Shown: in pieces, positions 58,097 through 64,000 of the stretch
Layout: each line of letters starts with the position of its first letter
Numbering within the stretch: position 1 is the first letter of the stretch
Source of the DNA: Isoetes taiwanensis
Lineage: Eukaryota > Streptophyta > Lycopodiopsida > Isoetales > Isoetaceae
NCBI GenBank assembly: GCA_021234155.1
Contig: JAJEKV010000005.1
Location: 19,146,089 to 19,210,088, forward strand
Length of the DNA stretch: 64,000 bases
Direction of reading: 5' to 3'
Notes under the pieces: generated by a model
Seen by the model: only the letters and a program-made list of their open reading frames with translations
What the model was told of the DNA's origin: nothing
Databases searched by the model: none
Position numbers and translations under genes: made by a program

Positions 58097-58512
58097 CGGC
58101 CCGCCACCGCCACCGCCAGCGTCAGCGTCAACATGATTCTAGGCATTTCAAGAGGCACCGCCAACATTCCTGCAAATCAGGCCTCCTTCCAGGAGTCGGC
58201 ATCGAGATCAGTCAGAGTGTCTATATTGGGCCAAAGGCCATTGTACTATATATATGAGTAGAGCTAGCACATGAAGGCTAGATGAGTTTTGAGTCTTGTC
58301 TCTTTTCAGTTTTCTCTCGATTGCGAGAGCTCATGTATGTTCATCATTGATATCAAGGAAGCTTATCATTTTCCTCTCATTTGTTCTGTTTTCTTCTTCT
58401 TGTTCTCTTCTTGCAAATCCCGCGTGACATAGTCCCCCGGACTCTCCTGTTAGATCCACGGGTCCTCACAGAGGGCTGTCTTCCAGGAGTTCCCGAACCC
58501 AGACCCCAAACA
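57934..58512 (+). repeat. 3' LTR of G3
   Basis: 579 bp, with TATA at 58,247-58,255 and CCCCAAACA at the end, followed by the ATCAG duplication (58,513-58,517). Confidence 0.9.
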
Positions 58513-58517
58513 ATCAG

Positions 58518-60790
58518 CCTCCTTTTTATAGTGGCAGAAAGCCTCCCTCTCCTTATCTGTTTTGACTTCCTTGTATAGACTTTGCCATATCTCCTAAAAT
58601 TCTGCCTGGTGTATCTGCTTATCAAACTCACTGGAGAGCGTGGATATGGCATCACAATGCGTTCGAGTGAACAATAGATGTCTGGAAAGTGCGTCAGCAA
58701 CCACATTATGCTTGCCTGGCTTATAGACGACCTCAAAATCACACTCCTCGAGGAATTCCATCCATCGTCGTTCTCTCAAATTAAGGTGGGGTTGGGTGAA
58801 AATATATTGGAGGTTTTGGTGATCGGCATCCAATTGAAATTGTCTCCCAAGTAATAGTGTGCAAGCACGCACGACAACAAGGAATTCTTGGTCATGCGTG
58901 GGGTATCGCTGCTCCGCATCATTCATCTTTCTAGAATCATACGCGATTACCCGACCTTCCTGCATTAAAAAGCCACCGCTAGCTATCTTACTAGCATCCA
59001 TGGCAACCCACTTATCCTTCTAAGGGTCCGGGAAGGTGAGAATTGTGGCCATTATCAATGCATCCTTCAATGACTAGAATTCGGCTTGGACCTTGTCTTT
59101 CCAATGTGCCATCCAATCCCTAACCTTTTCATGCTTAATTAGGTCTGTCAGCGGTGCGGCGAGCTTAGCAGAATCTTTTACAAATTTACGGTAATATCCG
59201 GCCAACCCTAGAAAGTTGCAGACTTCGAATACATTTGTTGAAATTGGCCAATCCGTTACTGCTTCAACCTTGACTGGATCTGTGGCTATCCCTTCTGCAG
59301 ATACAATATGTTCCAGGTAGTCAACCTTGGTGGTTGCAAACTGACACTTAGAGAACTTAGCATAAACTTAGTGGCATCTCAGTTTCTGTAAGGCCAACCA
59401 AAGATGATGCTCATGGTCCTCTAAGGCCTTACTGTATATGAGGATATCATCGAAGAAGGTGATGGCAAAGTCATCAAGATATTCCCGGAAAACATCGTTC
59501 ATTAACCTCATGAATGTGGCTGGAGCACTAGTTAGGCCAAATGGCATCACAATAAACTCATAATGCCCATAACATGTCCGTAAGGCGGATCATCCTCCTT
59601 AATTCATATCTAGTGATATCCTGAACGAAGATCAATCTTCGTAAAACATTTAGTCCCCTGTAATTGATCCATTAGATTGTCAGCACGCAGTAAGGCATAC
59701 TGATTCTTAATGGTGTGCTTATTAAGTTGGCGATAATCAATGCACATTCTTAAAATGACATCCTTCTTCTTCACAAAGAGAATCAGGGCCCCAAAAGGTG
59801 ACACACTTGGTTGAATAAAGCCCAATTTAAGGAGCTCTTGCAACTGTTTCTTAAGCTCTGTTAACTCAGGGGTACTCATTCGGTATGGAGCCTTACTAGT
59901 AGGCTTGGTGCCTGGTTCTAAGTTAATTTCACATTCCACACCTCTAAAAGGTGGCAGTCGATGAATCTCATCTGGAAAGAGGTCATGGTATTCCCAGAGA
60001 ACAACTGCTATTGCGAGAGACAAGCTATCAATAACCTCATCTTGTTTGGATTTGGCATCTACTGAAGCAAGTCGAATCATACAAACCACTTGAAACTTAT
60101 TGATAACCTTATCCAACTGACGTAGCTACGGTCGCCCAGGCTCCATTAACTACATTGAAGGTAACTTCTCGCTTCTCACAATCAATGTTTGCCTTTGCGG
60201 TAGCCAAAAATTCCATACCGACAATAAGGTCATAACGACCAATGTCCATGATCTCGACCCCTAGAGCTGACTGGACGTGGCTTTGACTTCAAGGGAGTAA
60301 GCTGCAATGCTTCTACCATTATATGGGAGGCAAAATTGTGTGTACTACCCATATCCATGAGAAAGATAAAGGGTTTACAGTTTACTTGGCCAACCGTGGA
60401 TATAACAGAAGGTTGATTGTCTGCTTGTCCGGTCTCGATAGTGGCATAAATGTGAGACTCACCTTGGATATAGCCCGATGCCTCGTCATCAGCAATGTTG
60501 TTCAGTTCACCAGCCTCCAATTCACTTCGGCAAGAGCAGCTTGGGCGTCCTGGGTAATGTATGGGCATTCCTACATACGATGTCTTGGATGAAAACATCG
60601 ATAACAAGCTTTGTCCCTTCATAACTGGCCATGAGCCTCCTTTGGGATTGCTTGAAGAATGTCTCGGACAGCTCCCGTGGTACTAGCCGACTTATCTAGG
60701 ACCTCGTAACCTCATGAACTCATCCGTATATGCTTGGACGGTCATGTTTTTCTGCTCAAGCACAATTTCATTATTTTTGGACAATACCTG
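58518..60790 (-). mobile_element. Chromovirus G4, 5' half (gag remnant, protease, RT, RNase H)
   Basis: Continues the element at 46,048-47,437 across the G3 insertion. RNase H is at 59,001-58,594 ([39 protein letters not shown]). RT is at 60,116-59,030 ([52 protein letters not shown]). Protease is at 60,622-60,230 (FLMDMGSTHNFAS, with methionine in place of T or S in D-[ST]-G). A gag end follows near 60,700 (MTVQAYTDEFMRLRGP). The rest of gag and the 5' LTR are missing, and the element abuts the DUF7869-like gene at about 60,800-60,850. Several stops and shifts. Confidence 0.85.
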
Positions 60791-60869
60791 AATTTATGGA
60801 CCATTTTTTAAAATGTTGCATCAATGACTCTTTTTCATACACTAATTGACATCCCCTGCGAGTGATGCA

Positions 60870-62466
60870 TATGCCTCCGTAACATGCACGAGTATCTTAA
60901 TAGTATTGGGTATCTTCTTTTTGTTTGATGGCTCCCAAGCATAGTCGATAGTCTCTAGTTCTATGCGGTCACTTGCAGTCGTTGGCCTCCATCTCTTCTT
61001 TCAGCAATTGGCATAATTAGCTGGGTAGACTTGGTTCCTCATCGGGACTGGCTCCCACCAAGTGATCAGAATAATCTCAAAATTCTCCTTCTTATCATCC
61101 ATTTGTGGCTCCTCAATAGCTAGGCCTACCTAAGTTGGGCACAACACATCATCAGGGCGTGCCATAATAAACATACCTTTCTTCAAATATTTGTATGGAT
61201 TGAATTCCGGTACAGGTTTGTCTTTCCACGAACCAACATAAGGAGGAGTGATGCTGGCAATGGATTCCACCACTACCGCTACATCAGGTGGAGCACGTTC
61301 CTGCCTCGTGTGTGGCCAGAAGTCATCATAAGTGCCTTCGGCACCAGTGATCCTCCCCAGCTCTTGCAAGAGTCTCATCCAATATTCAATTGTGGGCGTA
61401 AACTGTGCCGAGTACTTGGCTGTTTCTGGAGCACCCTTGTTACTAGTTGAGATTGCAACCCAATGCAATATATACTTGTGGATACTATTTCGCAACTGGC
61501 CAAGGTTCTTCACCGACTTCTTGGGAGCCAGTAGCTTAGGATATCCAACTGGCATCAAGGGCTTGCCATCGTCTTTTTCTTTCCACATCTTTATTCCACC
61601 GGCAGGCAACCACTCCAAGTAAGTGAGTCGAGCTTTGTAATACATGACTGGCCAATCATCATTCATAGCAAATCTAAAAGTCAGAGGGGCGGTGTGACCA
61701 GTCAATCTATCATCCCCATCTGGTATGTACCCTTCTATGAAATCCTTCCAGTCCAGAACTTTGTCAACAATGTAGGGCACAAGTGTATTCAAGTTGCATG
61801 TGTGGAATTCATACAACAGTTCAGGCATTGTCAGCACCTCGGCCTTCTTTAAAGATGAGGAGAAGTTACCAAACAGGGCATCGATATCCTCATGTGTATG
61901 GCCGGGCATCATGAACCCTAGCTCAATATCTTCAAACACACCAAGATATACTTGGTAAGAAAGATAGGAGAAGACATACCTATTCTTGTTATGTCCAGAT
62001 GTGTTGTCCAACTGCAAATATAGTATCCTGGGAGAGGCTTCATTGATGGTCCCTCTGCCTGTGGCAAATTAGCAGGGATGCGGCTTTTGGATAGTGACAA
62101 CTTTGATTCCAAGGCCATGGTGTCGCGCAAGGATGAAACCCATTTTGGAGCTGATGATTCAGACACTGACAGGTGGCCTCCTGCATTCTCGTGGACCATC
62201 TCTAATCTCTTCAAAATGCTATTCAAAGAACCTACATGGAAGTTCGAGTCATCTGGCCATAAGTCCAGGGCAAAGTTCCCATAGCTTCCCTTTCCATGAC
62301 CATGAGTGAGTGCACCAGTCAATGACGTTTTGAGCTTATCAAGTCTCCAAAGAGACTTCACAGATTGTTGCAATTTTGGAATCATTGCTTTTGCTTGATC
62401 CAACAAAGATATTGGGCAGGATACCTGTGGGAGTATAATCTCCATGACCAGTACTGGGTGTGACAT
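60870..62466 (-). pseudogene. DUF7869-like protein (decayed)
   Basis: The minus strand encodes a C-terminal domain with LYLQLDNTSGHNKNRYVFSY, GFMMPGHTHEDIDALFGNFS and WKDFIEGYIPDG (62,017-61,130). An N-terminal half in another frame (62,466-61,918) includes HGHGKGSYGNFALDLWPDDS. The Q-L-D-N and H-T-H-E-D-I-D motifs are those I recall for the DUF7869 family, spread patchily in animals, oomycetes and some plants. Spaced D/H/E residues suggest an RNase H-fold nuclease or transposase-like ancestry; that is inference. One frameshift lies near 61,990. Beyond the TAG at 61,130 the same frame continues with stops (EEPQMDDKKENFEIILITWW). Confidence 0.6.
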
Positions 62467-62479
62467 GAGGCCTGCTCTA

Positions 62480-64000
62480 GTCTATGTGCCCTTCTTTGAT
62501 CATGCAGTATCCTCCTCTCGGGACGAGGAAGTAGATTCGGACCACCAGCCCCTGTTCATGCATCTCCATTGGGAGGCTCCCCGTGCACCTGCTGCTTCAA
62601 CACACCGGGTGCCCCAGCTGCGCCTGGACTACGGCCGTGCAGGGATCTATGTCCAGCTGCTTGAGCATGATCTGACGGGACTGCTGCAACTCCCCACACT
62701 TCAAGAGCAATCTGCTGAGCTGACTCACCTGCTTCTGACGGCTACTGAAAGATGCTTTGGGAGAGGCCGCTCACGGTGAACCACATGCACTACCACCTTT
62801 CCCCGCAACAAATGGTTTGATGATGAGTGTCGGGAGCTCAAACGCACACTCCGGCAAGTCACTAATCCCATCTCCCACCCACAGGCCATCAGTCAATACC
62901 GCTCCTTTCTCAAGAACAAGAAGGCCAGATACCTCGCAGAGCATTAGCAACAGATGTTTGGTCTCCTGGACCGGCACCCCAAGACATTCTGGAGAAGGGT
63001 CTTGAGCAAGCTTGCACAGCCCACAGGGAACATCACCTCGGAGCAATGGGTACAGTACTTGCAACAGTTGTACGACCCGCTCGGGGGCCGGGCACCAGTC
63101 CCTCCACAGATAGGCATGGCTTTGGTTATCACAGAAGGGGATGTTATCACGGGCCTACAGCGTATAGCTAATGGGAAGGCAGCAGATTTAGATGGCATGC
63201 AGGCAGAACTTCTGAAATGGGCTGGGCCTCCGCTGGTGCCTGTCCTCACGGCATTGTTCAATAAAGCATTGCGAGAAGGCTTCCCTACGCAATGGACCAC
63301 TAGCAGAGTAGTGCCCATATACAAAGCAGGGAACCCTCAATGCCCGGCCAACTACCGTACTATTATGGTCAGCTCTCTCTTTGCAAAACTGTTGGCTGGC
63401 ATCCTTGAGCAGCGGCTGACAATATGGGCAGAGGAAACGGAGGTACGAGCTCTTACACAGGGCAGGTTTCCGGCCCAGACATTCCACCATTGATCATATC
63501 TTCACTCTGCACACATTGATTGAGGATAGCAGAAATCACCGGCAGAACCTGTACTGTTGTTTCGTCGATTTTGCAAAAGCATTTGACACAGTACCCCGCA
63601 ACAAGCTCTGGGACAGATTGCGGCAGCTGGGGACCCCCCTGGACTTGCAGAATGCAGTATATAGGCTGTACGAGACATGCTCGGGCCGTATCACATCAGC
63701 AGCACAGCCGGTAATCAGTAGCATTGGAGTGCGTCAGGGTTGCCCCCTCTCCCCCACACTCTTTGGCCTATACATTGATCAGTTGGAAGATTGGCTCTCT
63801 GAGCATGGAGGCGCGGGCGCACATCTCATGCATCACACAATCCGGCAACTCATATATACTGACGATGTCAACCTTATGGCCTATACTCCAGAGGACATGC
63901 AGCATCACCTGGATGCTCTTGACACTTTTTGCCAATTCACTGGCATGCGAGTTAACTTGGCCAAAACTAGGGTGCTGCTAGTTGCATCGTCCCGTCAGCC
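62480..64000 (+). mobile_element. LINE (endonuclease end and reverse transcriptase), cut by window edge
   Basis: The endonuclease C-terminus has DSDHQPLFMHLHW (about 62,540). A linker includes NKWFDDECRELKRTLRQV. RT motifs: NGKAADLDGMQAELLKWAG, SRVVPIYKAGNPQCPANYRT, CCFVDFAKAFDTVPRNKLWD, GVRQGCPLSPTLFGLYIDQL and catalytic LIYTDDVNLM (about 63,855). Frames shift near 62,780 and 63,485, with a stop at 62,946. Sequence type differs from the L1-like LINE at 24-29 kb (VDFAKAFD, Y-T-DD). It continues past the end of the window. Confidence 0.85.

Larger units (their letters stand above)
47443..58512 (+). mobile_element. Complete Ty3/gypsy element G3 with extra ORFs
   Basis: Flanked by perfect ATCAG duplications, with near-identical LTRs (574 and 579 bp) starting TGTTAGTCC and ending CCCCAAACA. 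It contains an intact 957-codon gag-protease ORF, a broken RT, a 596-codon RNase H-integrase ORF, a short antisense ORF and a large extra ORF that runs into the 3' LTR. It inserted into the chromovirus G4 between its RNase H and integrase. The sequence after the 5' LTR (ACATGCGGCTGCGGG) is a poor match to the G2 primer site. Close LTR identity implies a young insertion. Confidence 0.9.

Noticed and set aside
1-64000. tRNA, rRNA, CRISPR arrays or bacterial-type operons
   Set aside because: None seen. Repeats present are transposon ends, minisatellites or low-complexity runs.

Overview
The window looks like repeat-rich nuclear DNA from a land plant with a large genome. My best guess is a fern or another non-seed plant. 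This rests on plant-type introns and exons (PUF, ABCC and SDR pieces), an extensin-like hybrid proline-rich gene, plant-type L1 LINEs, chromodomain Ty3/gypsy elements and a DUF7869-like protein. No ribosomal, plastid or bacterial-type gene block is present. Species identity is inference.

Layout. 1-14,900 is AT-rich and mostly non-coding. It holds a 5'-truncated LINE with perfect target-site duplications (2.0-2.3 kb), a non-autonomous element with inverted ends (3.06-4.07 kb), degenerate repeats, and between 9.2 and 14.1 kb a mosaic of exon-like pieces: an ABCC transporter fragment, a Pumilio fragment on the other strand, a second LINE tail and three unidentified exons. 14,992-16,687 is a secreted proline-rich protein with a C-terminal eight-cysteine domain; its frame is broken inside the SPPPP repeats. 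20,035-20,157 (-) is the first exon of an SDR dehydrogenase of the glucose/ribitol dehydrogenase homolog type. 22.55-23.63 kb holds two tandem copies related to the 3.06 kb element. 24.3-29.3 kb is a decayed L1-type LINE (-).

30.1-60.8 kb is a nest of LTR retrotransposons. 'G1' (-, 30.1-33.2 kb) and 'G4' (-, 46.0-47.4 plus 58.5-60.8 kb) are chromovirus-like. 'G2' (-, 34,514-45,549) and 'G3' (+, 47,443-58,512) are complete elements with LTRs of one related superfamily. G3 split G4 and made a 5-bp ATCAG duplication. Downstream of pol, both G2 and G3 carry (i) a large extra sense ORF (about 1,000 aa in G3, coiled-coil centre) whose frame runs into the 3' LTR and ends in a basic tail, and (ii) a short antisense ORF of about 80 aa with its own TATA box, placed head-to-head with the extra ORF. 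Both features are recognisable in the two diverged elements, and they are the strongest candidate here for an undescribed system.

60.9-62.5 kb (-) encodes a decayed DUF7869-like protein. From 62.5 kb to the end runs the endonuclease end and reverse transcriptase of another LINE (+), cut by the window edge. Almost every transposon ORF contains frameshifts. LTR comparison shows unusually many small indels, so some breaks may be assembly errors.
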